Of a DNA stretch of 64,000 bases, positions 35,191 through 43,402 are shown one piece after another. The DNA lies in contig NZ_JAFIBI010000001.1 of assembly GCF_017832975.1 (NCBI RefSeq), positions 248,001-312,000 on the forward strand. Reading direction: 5' to 3'. The notes beneath the pieces are model-generated. The model was not told the origin of the DNA and made no database searches. It saw only the letters and a program-made list of their open reading frames with translations. A program made the translations under genes and the position numbers. Each line of letters begins with the position of its first letter. Position 1 is the stretch's first letter. Source of the stretch: Arthrobacter sp. PvP023. Lineage in GTDB: Bacteria > Actinomycetota > Actinomycetes > Actinomycetales > Micrococcaceae.

Positions 35191-37083
35191 GTGAACACCC
35201 AGCGCGTCCTCAACGGACGGTACGAACTCGGTGAGCTGATCGGCCGCGGCGGTATGGCGGACGTCCACCGGGGCGTTGACACCCGGCTGGGCCGGACAGT
35301 GGCCATCAAGCTGCTGCGCCCGGACCTTGCCCGGGATCCACAGTTCCAGGCACGGTTCAAGCGCGAAGCCCAGGCCGTGGCGGCGTTGAACCATCCTTCG
35401 ATCGTTGCCATCTACGACACCGGGGACCATGCTGTGCCGGGCGGGCCCGAGGACACGGTCCGGGTGCCTTACATCGTGATGGAATTCGTGTCCGGGAAGA
35501 CCCTGAGGGATCTCATCCGGGCGAAGGAAGTCAGCATCGACCACGCCATCGACTTCACTCTCGGCGTGCTCTCCGCGCTCGAGTACAGCCACCGGGCGGG
35601 AATCGTGCACCGGGATATCAAGCCCGCAAACGTGATGTTCTGCGAAGACTCGGACACCATCAAAGTCATGGACTTCGGGATTGCCCGGGCCATGGCCGAT
35701 TCGTCCGCCACCATGACCCAGACCCAGGCGGTCGTTGGCACGGCGCAGTACCTTTCCCCGGAACAGGCACGCGGTGAAACCGTGGACGCCCGGAGTGATC
35801 TGTACTCCGCGGCGTGCCTGCTGTACGAAATGCTGACGGGGCGGCCTCCGTTCATCGGTGACAGTCCAGTATCTGTCGCCTACCAGCACGTCCGCGAGAT
35901 TCCGGAACCGGCCAGCAGCCTCAACCCCGAGGTGTCGGAAGCCCTGGACAGCGTCCTCTCGAAGGCCCTGCAGAAGAACCGTGCTGACCGTTTCCAGGAT
36001 GCGGCCGCTTTCCAGCGGGCACTTCGAGCGGCCCGCAACGGCATCCCCGTTCCCGAGGTGGCGGCGGGCGAGGCCCCGACGGATCCCAACAACACGGTCC
36101 CGGCCGGGGAACGGACGGCCCTTGCCGCGCCGTACTCGCTGACGGGGGCAAGCTTCCTCGATGATTCACCGAGCGGCCGGCTCCGGCCCGTCCATGACAC
36201 CCTTGGCGACGACCAGGCGATTCCCGCGCAGGTTTACGAACCCTCGGAGTCCAGCGATCTTCCCCTCGGGTTTCCGCCGGAACGTGAGCGCACCCCCCGG
36301 CAGAAGTCCCGCCGTCGAACATGGATCGCCACCTTGGTGATCTTCACCCTGCTGGTCCTGGCCGGCGGCGGCCTCTGGCTCTACAACATGATGAACCAGG
36401 CGCCCCCTCCAGTGGCGAAGGTCGATGTGCCGGCCGTTTCGGCGCTAACGGAGTCCGAGGCGCTGCAGCGGCTGTACAACGCCAGGCTGAGCCCGCAGAT
36501 CACCAGGCTGCCGCACGACACCATCACGAAGGGCACGGCCATCGGCACGGTGCCGGCCGCCGGCACCGCCATGGAACCTGACTCGAAGGTGACCCTGAAC
36601 ATCTCCGACGGCCCGAGCGCCGTAAAAATCCCGGACGACCTGCCGGGGCGGACCGAAGCAGCGGCCCGGGATGTTCTTCGACAAATCGGCCTCGCCGGCG
36701 CCCCCGGAACCACCATGGCCAACAGCGCCACCGTTCCCACCGGAATCGTGATCACTACCAAGCCGGCGCCGGGCCAGACGGTCGCGGTCGGAAGCACCGT
36801 GGAAATCGTGGTGTCCACCGGCAAGGTGGCCATGCCAGAACTCCGCGGACTGCCCAGGGCGGAGGCCGAGACGGCGCTCAAGAACCTTGGACTTGGCATC
36901 GACGTGAAGGAAGTGGAGAACTCTGAGGTTGAACCGGGAAAGGTGACCGAGCAGAGCGACGCCGTCAACTCGCTGGTGGAGCAGGGCAAAACCATCGCCA
37001 TCGTTGTTGCCAAGGCGCCGGCGCCCAAGCCCACACCAACCCCGACGCCGACGCCGACTGAGACGAGCCGTACCCGGGGATAG
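35191..37083 (+). CDS. pknB: Ser/Thr protein kinase with three PASTA domains
   Basis: A 630-residue kinase. K40 (VAIKLL), D142 (HRDIKPANV), DFGIARA and the activation loop TMTQTQAVVGTAQYLSPEQA match PknB closely. The membrane helix is near residues 378-398 and three PASTA repeats follow (VDVPAVSALTESEALQRLY, AVKIPDDLPGRTEAAARDVL, VAMPELRGLPRAEAETALKN), then a Pro/Thr tail. The GTG at 35191 puts the kinase fold about 10 residues from the N-terminus and has AGAGGA upstream; an in-frame GTG at 35143 would add 16 residues. It is the last gene of the operon. Confidence 0.95.
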   Translation: MNTQRVLNGRYELGELIGRGGMADVHRGVDTRLGRTVAIKLLRPDLARDPQFQARFKREAQAVAALNHPSIVAIYDTGDHAVPGGPEDTVRVPYIVMEFVSGKTLRDLIRAKEVSIDHAIDFTLGVLSALEYSHRAGIVHRDIKPANVMFCEDSDTIKVMDFGIARAMADSSATMTQTQAVVGTAQYLSPEQARGETVDARSDLYSAACLLYEMLTGRPPFIGDSPVSVAYQHVREIPEPASSLNPEVSEALDSVLSKALQKNRADRFQDAAAFQRALRAARNGIPVPEVAAGEAPTDPNNTVPAGERTALAAPYSLTGASFLDDSPSGRLRPVHDTLGDDQAIPAQVYEPSESSDLPLGFPPERERTPRQKSRRRTWIATLVIFTLLVLAGGGLWLYNMMNQAPPPVAKVDVPAVSALTESEALQRLYNARLSPQITRLPHDTITKGTAIGTVPAAGTAMEPDSKVTLNISDGPSAVKIPDDLPGRTEAAARDVLRQIGLAGAPGTTMANSATVPTGIVITTKPAPGQTVAVGSTVEIVVSTGKVAMPELRGLPRAEAETALKNLGLGIDVKEVENSEVEPGKVTEQSDAVNSLVEQGKTIAIVVAKAPAPKPTPTPTPTPTETSRTRG

Positions 37084-37160
37084 CCGCCCCGCGGCGCCCG
37101 ATGAGTTGCCTCCCGAAGGACCGTACGGGCAGTCGCCCTGCCTTCAGTACCGCGCTGACG

Positions 37161-37802
37161 TCAGTGCTGGATGAGGGGGCTCAGTTTGGCAGCCCGCTCG
37201 GCCGCGCCGGCCATTCCGAGTGATTCGAGCCAGTTGCCCAGCATCTGGTAACCGCCCTCAGTGAGGACCGACTCCGGGTGGAACTGCACGCCACAGAGCG
37301 GTGCCGTCCGGTGCTGCAGGCCCATGATCACGCCGTTTGCCGTCTGGGCTGTGATCTCGAGGATGTCCGGGATGGTTTCGCGGACAGCGGCCAGGGAGTG
37401 ATACCGCGTGGCAGTAACAGGGGAGGGAAGTCCCGCGAAGACGCTGCCTCCTTCATGCTCAACAAGGGACGTTTTGCCGTGCATCAGCTCCGGCGCGTGC
37501 GTCACCGTGGCTCCGTAGGCCTCGGCCAGTGCCTGGTGTCCCAGGCAGACGCCGAACATCGGCTTGTCGTGGCTGCCGCACCATTTGATCAAGTCAATGC
37601 AGACCCCGGCCTCCGCAGGGGTGCCGGGACCCGGCGAGATGAGGACGCCGTCGCGCGCGTCCGCCATCTCGATTGCCTCAGCAAGGGTGACGTCGTCGTT
37701 TCGGACCACCGTTGTTTCGGCGCCGAGCTCCTGGAGGTAGCCCACCAGGGTGTAAACAAAGCTGTCGTAGTTGTCTACGACCAGGATCTTGGTGGTGCTC
37801 AT
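37161..37802 (-). CDS. Glutamine amidotransferase, anthranilate/aminodeoxychorismate synthase component II
   Basis: A 213-residue class I glutamine amidotransferase. The triad is C86 (GVCLGHQ), H175 and E177 (VQFHPESV). Opening strand ILVVDNYDSFVYTLVGYLQE and HGKTSLVEHEGGSVF are of the TrpG/PabA type. It supplies ammonia to a chorismate-using partner, which is not in this window. Location beside pknB is the conserved actinobacterial arrangement. It starts in the stop of the 56-aa membrane gene (ATGA, 37799-37802), so translation is coupled. Confidence 0.93.
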   Translation of the reverse strand: MSTTKILVVDNYDSFVYTLVGYLQELGAETTVVRNDDVTLAEAIEMADARDGVLISPGPGTPAEAGVCIDLIKWCGSHDKPMFGVCLGHQALAEAYGATVTHAPELMHGKTSLVEHEGGSVFAGLPSPVTATRYHSLAAVRETIPDILEITAQTANGVIMGLQHRTAPLCGVQFHPESVLTEGGYQMLGNWLESLGMAGAAERAAKLSPLIQH

Positions 37803-37969
37803 TGTCGAGTTACTAAACCAATCGTTGAGTCGGTGAACTGGGTGAACTGTGACATCCAGGGGAAGAGGAGCTGAACCATCAATACCAGCACGCCGGCCAG
37901 CAGCACCAGTGACGTAGCAATCCTGAACCACAGCGGCCCGGGCAGGTGGCGGAAAATCCATCCGTACAT
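37799..37969 (-). CDS. Small single-pass membrane protein
   Basis: A 56-residue protein starting MYGWIFRHLPGPLWFRIATS, with one hydrophobic helix (LVLLAGVLVLMVQLLFPWM) and a short polar end (QFTQFTDSTIGLVTRQ). It is 4 nt after the sortase stop and overlaps the amidotransferase start by 4 nt, a strong sign of real translation. The FPWM-x-FTQFTDSTIG region after the helix is distinctive. No function is known to me; the linkage to sortase and amidotransferase suggests an envelope role. Confidence 0.8.
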   Translation of the reverse strand: MYGWIFRHLPGPLWFRIATSLVLLAGVLVLMVQLLFPWMSQFTQFTDSTIGLVTRQ

Positions 37970-37973
37970 GGCG

Positions 37974-38768
37974 TCAGCCCTTCCCTAGTGCCTTGGCCAC
38001 CTGGGCCGCGATTTCTGCCGGTGGTCCAGCCGAGGCGGGCTGCCAGTGGTCCAGCAAGGAATAGGCAATGATGCGTTCCTGGGAGCCGAAGCGCGGATTG
38101 CAGCTGGTCATGGTGAGGTAAGCCTCCGTGGGCCGGGCGGCGGGCTGCGTAGGCACGGGGAGCAGCACATCCGTGGCCGACGGAAGCACGATCTGGTTGT
38201 TCCTGAAGACGTAGACATAGAACCCGTCCCTGGTTTGGACGTAGATCTTGTCCCCAGGTACCAGGGTGTGGATGTTGTCCAGGACCGCTCCGTGGGTCTG
38301 GCGGTGACCGGCCACAGCAAAGTTGCCGGTTGCCCCTGGCATCGCCGTGTCGTTGTAGTGGCCAAGGCCCAGCGTATCCAGGACATCCGTGGAGGTTCCC
38401 TGCACGATGGGCCGGGTGTAGTCCGCGCCAAAACGGGGGATGTACATGATGCCGATGGTTTGGCCGTGACCGGGCGCTTCGGCGACCTTCGGCGGACCGT
38501 AGTCGGCCGGGGCGGGTGTCGGGGAGACAGGCTCATCGGATGCCGCGGGAGCCGGGGTACCGCCCAGTTCCTGGGCAAAATTCCGGATCGTCTCGCTCTG
38601 CTTCGCATCGGACTCCACATTGGTCCACCAGAGCTGCCATGCGACGAACAGGAGCAGGATGATTCCCACCGTGATCAGCAGCTCACCAACGATCTGGACG
38701 ACTTTCCGGAGAACTCCGACGCCGCGTGCCGGCACGGCAGCAGTCGTCTCCTTCTCCAGCAACACCAC
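37974..38768 (-). CDS. Class E sortase
   Basis: A 264-residue membrane-anchored transpeptidase. One N-terminal helix (LLITVGIILLLFVAWQLWW) and a Pro-rich stalk precede the sortase domain, with H155 (VAGHRQTHG), C223 (TMTSCNPRF) and R232 (SQERIIAYS). Class E enzymes attach proteins bearing LAXTG-like signals to peptidoglycan. Two GTG codons follow GAGGAG; the first is used here. It diverges from crgA and leads the sortase-microprotein-amidotransferase unit. No obvious substrate with a sorting signal lies in the window. Confidence 0.93.
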   Translation of the reverse strand: MVLLEKETTAAVPARGVGVLRKVVQIVGELLITVGIILLLFVAWQLWWTNVESDAKQSETIRNFAQELGGTPAPAASDEPVSPTPAPADYGPPKVAEAPGHGQTIGIMYIPRFGADYTRPIVQGTSTDVLDTLGLGHYNDTAMPGATGNFAVAGHRQTHGAVLDNIHTLVPGDKIYVQTRDGFYVYVFRNNQIVLPSATDVLLPVPTQPAARPTEAYLTMTSCNPRFGSQERIIAYSLLDHWQPASAGPPAEIAAQVAKALGKG

Positions 38769-38944
38769 GTGGTCTCCTCAATCGGCGGCCTGAACTGGCG
38801 CCGGTGTGTTCTGAACTACAGCTAGAATTGGCTGCTAGTAAGAATTCAGACCTGACCAAGGGCGCCAACCCCGCCGGCATATTCCTTCCTGCAGGATATC
38901 AAGCCGGAGGCTCCGCCCTTGATTCAGCCCGACGAGGAGGACCC

Positions 38945-39199
38945 GTGCCCGAGTCAAAGCCACGAAAGAAGACCGCTGCCGCGGAAAAGCCGGCTTCTGT
39001 ATCGCAGGCATACAAGCCGAACGCGGTGTGGTTCAAGCCCGTCATGTTCGGCCTGATGATCCTCGGGCTGCTGTGGATCATCACCTTCTACATCAGCGAG
39101 GGCGCCCTCCCGGTCAGGGATTGGGGATCCTGGAACATCGTGGCCGGATTCGGCATTGCCATCGCCGGATTCTTGATGACCACCCGCTGGCGTTCCTAG
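38945..39199 (+). CDS. crgA: Cell division protein CrgA
   Basis: An 84-residue protein: a Lys-rich cytosolic N-terminus, the signature PNAVWFKPVMFGLMILGLLW, two membrane helices and the WNIVAGFGIAIAGFLMTTRW end. CrgA is an actinobacterial divisome protein that interacts with FtsZ, FtsQ and PBPs. GTG start after GAGGAGGACCC. Its place next to the pknB block is conserved. A strong bidirectional terminator follows. Confidence 0.96.
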   Translation: MPESKPRKKTAAAEKPASVSQAYKPNAVWFKPVMFGLMILGLLWIITFYISEGALPVRDWGSWNIVAGFGIAIAGFLMTTRWRS

Positions 39200-39251
39200 C
39201 CCCAGGCTTGCGTTTGGCCGGCACCGCCCGGCAAGCACCCCGCGTTTAACG

Positions 39252-39290
39252 AAAAAGTCGGACCGGCACATTGTGCCGGTCCGACTTTTT
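39252..39290. terminator. Bidirectional rho-independent terminator
   Basis: A perfect palindrome with 19-nt arms: AAAAAGTCGGACCGGCACA and its complement. It ends in T runs on both strands, between crgA (+) and the M6 protease gene (-). Confidence 0.95.
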
Positions 39291-39320
39291 TGTTGCTGGT
39301 TTATTGCCGGCCGCTGCTCA

Positions 39321-41603
39321 CTACTGGCCGGGGTTGAGCACGTGAATCGCCAGGTCGGTGCCGGCGTCGGACGTTACGGAAATCTCCACGCCGTGACCTG
39401 CGACTTTGACGCTTCCGTACGGGTTGTCGGAGCTGTAGTAGGCCAGCGGGTCGCTGTCGTTGAACACTCCAATCGGGGCGCTGCTCGGTGCGCAGGCGTC
39501 AAGTGAGCTGATCGACGTACTGCGCTTGGTACCGGTCTGCACTTCCTTCGCGATGCACAGCGGATCCGTAGCCTCCAAACCGAAGGTCGCGTCGAACGGC
39601 TGGCGGCTGTTGCCGGGCATCGTGCCGTCGGACCACTTCAGCGGCGCCGGCCGGGCATCCACGGGCAGCGCCGAACCGGCGCCGGGGTGCGCCGAAACGT
39701 TGTTGTCCGCGTACGAGTCGTCGACGTACCAGACCAGCATGCCGTTCTGGTACTTGAAGAAATCCACCCAGTTCGGTGCCGTGATGCCCTTGGTGAAGGC
39801 ATATGGGCCCTCCGCGAGCGTCGCATCGAACCCCATGTACTCCCGGTTCTCCACGAGGTAGTACTGCTCAGTGGTCCGGGTGACGGAGCCGCTGCTCAGT
39901 TGCCACGAACCCTCGGCAACCCACTGTCCCGCGCCGGATTCGACGTCGTCACTCAGGATTACGGTCTTTCCGGCCGAAATCCTGATGTCGTCAATGAAGG
40001 CACCGGGGTTGTGGACGCCGCCGTCGGTCTGGTACCTGAAGCGGAACAACGATTCCAGGCCGGCGGCGTCATAGGAGTAGCGCAGCTGCCCCCAGCCGGC
40101 CGCTCCGCTGAGCGCCCGTCCCGCTGAATTCCAGGTCTTGCCACCGTCGGTGGAGTACTCACCATAGAGGTAGTCGTAGTTCGCCTCTATGTCGTACCAG
40201 GCGTTCGCTGTAACGGTTACCCGCGACTGCGCCGGAACGGCATGGGTCAGGGATTCATTGAGGTTGTCCGCGCTGCCCGTCCACCATGCCTTGATCCCTG
40301 AGGAGGGAGCTGTGTAGTTCGTGGTGGTTGTCTTATCCGGCAGGTTGACCCGGACGGCCTGGTCCTTGCCGTCAACCTGAAGTTGGGACGGGTTCAGGAC
40401 AAAGTCACCGCTGGAGCCCGCATTCACTGTGCTGTGGTCAAGCCAGCCAAGGAAAAGCTTCTCTTCGGGTCCCATCAGGCCCGGGGTGGTTCCGATCCCT
40501 TCATTGGCAGCAGAACCGTGGCCCAACCAGGAGCCTGAGCTCATGAGGGTCCAGAACGCTGTGCTGTTGGTGGCAGCTCCGGTGGTGTCATAGAAGTCCG
40601 GCAGTCCGAGGTCGTGGCCGAATTCGTGGGCAAAGACGCCGACTCCGCCGTTCTCGGGTTCCGTCGTGTAATCACCAAGCCAGTATTTTGAGGACCCGAT
40701 CCGGGTGCCGCCGGAGAGGTTACCCTCCGGTCCGGCAGAGCCGAACTGGTTGCCGAAGGCGTACCAGCGGTGGGACCAGATTGCGTCCTCGCCCAGGGTG
40801 CCGCCGCCACCTTCCTCGCCTTCCCCGGCGTGGACCGCCTGGAAGTGGTCGATGTAACCGTCCGGTTCATCGAAGTTACCGTTCCCGTTGAAGTCGTAGC
40901 GGTCCCACACATCGAACTGTGCAAGGTACGCGTCAATTTCAGCCGGTGTCTTGCCGGCCGCCAGCTGGGAATCCCACCACGCGTTGCCGGAGTCCCGGAC
41001 AAAAGCCCATGCGCCGCCCGTGTCCTCGGTGGCGTTGTCGCCGTAGAAGGATCCGTTGTTGGGCACCTTGACCCAGTTCGTCACCGTATTTGTTACCGAG
41101 TACTGATTGTTGGAGACGGCCTCGTAGTAGCCCTTCATTGATTCGCCGCTGCCATTGAAGAGTTCTTCGTAGTAAGCGGGGCTGAAGTCCTTGGTCCACA
41201 GCGTGGTGTTGTCCACCGAGCGGTCCGGTTCCGCAATCGTATTGTGCAACGGACCGGGCGTCGTTCCGAACCGCCCCGAGCCTTGGTCGCCGAACTCGGC
41301 CAGGATGGTGAAGATCTTGTCCTGCCTGGCGGTCTCTACCTCGGCGAACTTGTCCGGCGCCAGCTGCACCACGCCGTCTTCATTGGCTTTCGCCTGCCCC
41401 TTGGCCACCTTTTCAAGAGCTGCCTTCCGCCGTTCAACGAGTTCCTTCGTCCGCGGTCCGGGGCGGTTGTCCTGCCGGATTGCCGCGGCGGCTCCGCCCG
41501 ACCCGTCGTCAACAGGTGGTGCGGCTACGGCAGGGGCCTGGATGCTGAGCATCCCGAGAACGACCCCCGCCACGCCGGCCACGGCAATTTTGGTTTTCCT
41601 CAC
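39321..41603 (-). CDS. Secreted M6-family (immune inhibitor A-like) metalloprotease
   Basis: A 760-residue exported protease. The signal peptide is VRKTKIAVAGVAGVVLGMLS with probable cleavage after PAVAA. A propeptide-like helical region follows. The zinc site is HEFGH with H326, E327 and H330, followed by DLGLPDFYDT. Acidic Gly/Asp/Asn segments such as DFNGNGNFDEPDGY look like calcium sites. The C-terminal half contains beta-sandwich or adhesion modules (YDIEANYDYLYGEYSTDGGK, FIDDIRI). GTG start at 41603 with GGGAGG upstream. Its length and order fit InhA-type peptidases that degrade extracellular protein; targets unknown. Confidence 0.93.
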   Translation of the reverse strand: MRKTKIAVAGVAGVVLGMLSIQAPAVAAPPVDDGSGGAAAAIRQDNRPGPRTKELVERRKAALEKVAKGQAKANEDGVVQLAPDKFAEVETARQDKIFTILAEFGDQGSGRFGTTPGPLHNTIAEPDRSVDNTTLWTKDFSPAYYEELFNGSGESMKGYYEAVSNNQYSVTNTVTNWVKVPNNGSFYGDNATEDTGGAWAFVRDSGNAWWDSQLAAGKTPAEIDAYLAQFDVWDRYDFNGNGNFDEPDGYIDHFQAVHAGEGEEGGGGTLGEDAIWSHRWYAFGNQFGSAGPEGNLSGGTRIGSSKYWLGDYTTEPENGGVGVFAHEFGHDLGLPDFYDTTGAATNSTAFWTLMSSGSWLGHGSAANEGIGTTPGLMGPEEKLFLGWLDHSTVNAGSSGDFVLNPSQLQVDGKDQAVRVNLPDKTTTTNYTAPSSGIKAWWTGSADNLNESLTHAVPAQSRVTVTANAWYDIEANYDYLYGEYSTDGGKTWNSAGRALSGAAGWGQLRYSYDAAGLESLFRFRYQTDGGVHNPGAFIDDIRISAGKTVILSDDVESGAGQWVAEGSWQLSSGSVTRTTEQYYLVENREYMGFDATLAEGPYAFTKGITAPNWVDFFKYQNGMLVWYVDDSYADNNVSAHPGAGSALPVDARPAPLKWSDGTMPGNSRQPFDATFGLEATDPLCIAKEVQTGTKRSTSISSLDACAPSSAPIGVFNDSDPLAYYSSDNPYGSVKVAGHGVEISVTSDAGTDLAIHVLNPGQ

Positions 41604-41754
41604 ACGTACCTCCCAGTAATTTGTGATCAGAGCCACAGCATAATGTGAGAGTGTTCGTTCGGCTATGAGTTTCGCGGTCACCGGCGCATGTCCTTCCCGG
41701 TCGCTGAATATGCTGGAGTCTGCAGCATGGTGCAGGACTAGCTAAGGACCCCAG

Positions 41755-42366
41755 ATGACCCCGGACGAACGCGGCACCATCATCGGCAGTGACGGCCTGG
41801 CCCGGCCACCGTGGGCTGCGGCGGACCCGCTGCTCCAGGCGTACTACGACACTGAATGGGGCATGCCGGTCCGTGACGAGCAGGGCCTGTTCGAACGCAT
41901 CAGCTTGGAGGCCTTCCAGGCCGGATTATCCTGGGCCACCATCCTGCGAAAGCGACCCGCCTTCCGGTCTGCATTCCACGACTTTCAGCCCGACACGGTG
42001 GCAGCGTTCACCGAAGAGGACGTCGAACGCCTGATGCTCGACGCCGGCATTGTCCGGAACCGGCTCAAGATCAGGGCCGCCATCACAAATGCCCGCGCCA
42101 CCATCGCACTGCGGGACGACGGCGGTCTGGTGGACTTCGTCTGGAGCTTCCAGCCGTCGGTGACGCCACGACCGCAGAACCACGCGGAGATCCCCACAAC
42201 ATCGCCTGAGTCCGTTGCCCTGTCCAAAGCCCTGCGGGGCAAAGGTTTCGCCTTCGTGGGACCCACCACGATGCACGCGCTCATGGAGGCGATCGGCATG
42301 ATTGATACCCACCTGGTGGATAGCCACCGGCGGGGCTCCTCGGGCGTGTGGACGGAGCGGCGCTGA
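41755..42366 (+). CDS. tag: DNA-3-methyladenine glycosylase I
   Basis: A 203-residue base-excision repair enzyme that removes 3-methyladenine. Family segments present: PPWAAADPLLQAYYDTEWG, LFERISLEAFQAGLSWATIL, the HhH region LMLDAGIVRNRLKIRAAITN, VDFVWSF, SKALRGKGFAFVGPT. The Zn site of E. coli Tag (C4, H17, H175, C179) is largely absent: the CGW is PPW, the first His is Tyr, and the final Cys is missing; only the His in DTHLVDSH remains. A single-gene unit; the 3' end abuts the DnaA-box-rich gap. Confidence 0.92.
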   Translation: MTPDERGTIIGSDGLARPPWAAADPLLQAYYDTEWGMPVRDEQGLFERISLEAFQAGLSWATILRKRPAFRSAFHDFQPDTVAAFTEEDVERLMLDAGIVRNRLKIRAAITNARATIALRDDGGLVDFVWSFQPSVTPRPQNHAEIPTTSPESVALSKALRGKGFAFVGPTTMHALMEAIGMIDTHLVDSHRRGSSGVWTERR

Positions 42367-42389
42367 GTTGTCCTGAGCTGTGGGGAAAC

Positions 42390-43088
42390 TTATCCACAGT
42401 GTTGAAAACTTCGGGACTGATGCGCGGGAATTCCGCTGGCCACGGCCTGCGCGGACTCGCTCAGTGGATGAATAACAGGGGTCGTAAGTTATTAACACTG
42501 TGGATTGTCTGTGGATAACCAGCCGGGGATCGGAAATTCGCCTGCGCGGGGGGTCTGACTCCGCCCTGGACTCCGGTTGCAGCCGACGGCGTCCGCGAGG
42601 CGGAGTTATCCACTTACGAACAACGCTATCCCCAGAAGTTATCCACAGGTGGGGATAAAGCGGGGGATAATTGGCTCCGCCGGGCCAAAGAGGGCGCCCT
42701 CCCGCTGAATTCCTTGGTCACGCTGAGATCTGGCGAGTTATTAACACTGTGCATAACCTGTTGACTGGCTCCGGGACTGATCGCGATTGAGACGCCGATG
42801 GCGCTCTTCCGGCCCCCTGGAGCGGGCGGCGGGCAAGTCCGTTTACTGCGCCGCGGGGTGTTGACGGGCCGGCGAACAGATTCGGCACTGGCGCTAGCCG
42901 GTCAAGCACCCGTCCCGCCAGCCAAGTTGTCCACTTAACCACAGGGCGGAGGAACATCTTTATCCACAGATGTGGACAATCTCCCGGCTTCCTGTCGATA
43001 ATCGCCAGCTGGCAAGGGCTCCGTGGGGGAGCGGGTCTGAACTACACGCATGTAAGTTACCAACAATGTGGATAACCACTGTGGAAAA
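42390..43088. other. Dense DnaA-box cluster in a gene-free gap
   Basis: The gap 42367-43402 has no convincing gene. Perfect TTATCCACA boxes start at 42390, 42510 (reverse), 42639, 42960 and 43067 (reverse). One-mismatch boxes start at 42606, 42650 (reverse), 42748 (reverse), 42935, 42971 (reverse, TGTGGACAA) and 43080 (reverse). Several two-mismatch boxes lie between. Two boxes at 42639/42650 and two at 42960/42971 are head-to-head pairs 2 bp apart. The 13-mer AGTTATTAACACT occurs at 42487 and 42736. This resembles an origin, but dnaA and dnaN are 15-18 kb away. It could be a second origin module, a DnaA titration or reactivation locus, or a relic. Confidence 0.85.
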
Positions 43089-43181
43089 CTTCCCGGCGGG
43101 CGGCTGGCGCCTGCAGCACCGGACGGAAAGGGTTCGTTCTGGCATGCCGAAATCCACTGAGGCCAGGAGTTGTGGGTCAGC

Positions 43182-43239
43182 AGGCGGCTTGGTGTGCGGC
43201 AGCGGGAAGCAGGCGGCTTGGTGTGCGGCAGCGGGAAGC
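43182..43239. repeat. Perfect 29-bp tandem duplication and degenerate repeats
   Basis: Two adjacent identical 29-bp units (43182-43210 and 43211-43239), each starting AGGCGGCTTGGTGTGCGGC. Degenerate GC-rich repeats of the form ATGGGTCGCAGGGCGGCGG continue to about 43330. They fill the rest of the gap before the rhomboid gene. Open frames across them follow from the repeats and do not look like genes. Confidence 0.9.
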
Positions 43240-43402
43240 ACGCGGAGACGCGGAATGGGTCGCAGGGCGGCGGATGGGCCCCAGGGCGACAGAATGGGTC
43301 GCAGATGGGCCGCAGGGCGGCGGACCGCAGGCAGCGGCATGGGCGTCCGCACACGCAGTCGCAGACCGTCGGGTTAAAGGCCGGAAGGGGCCCGGGAATT
43401 GC

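Noticed and set aside
43182..43239. CRISPR-like reading of the 29-bp repeats
   Set aside because: Only two adjacent units, no spacers between them and no cas genes in the window.
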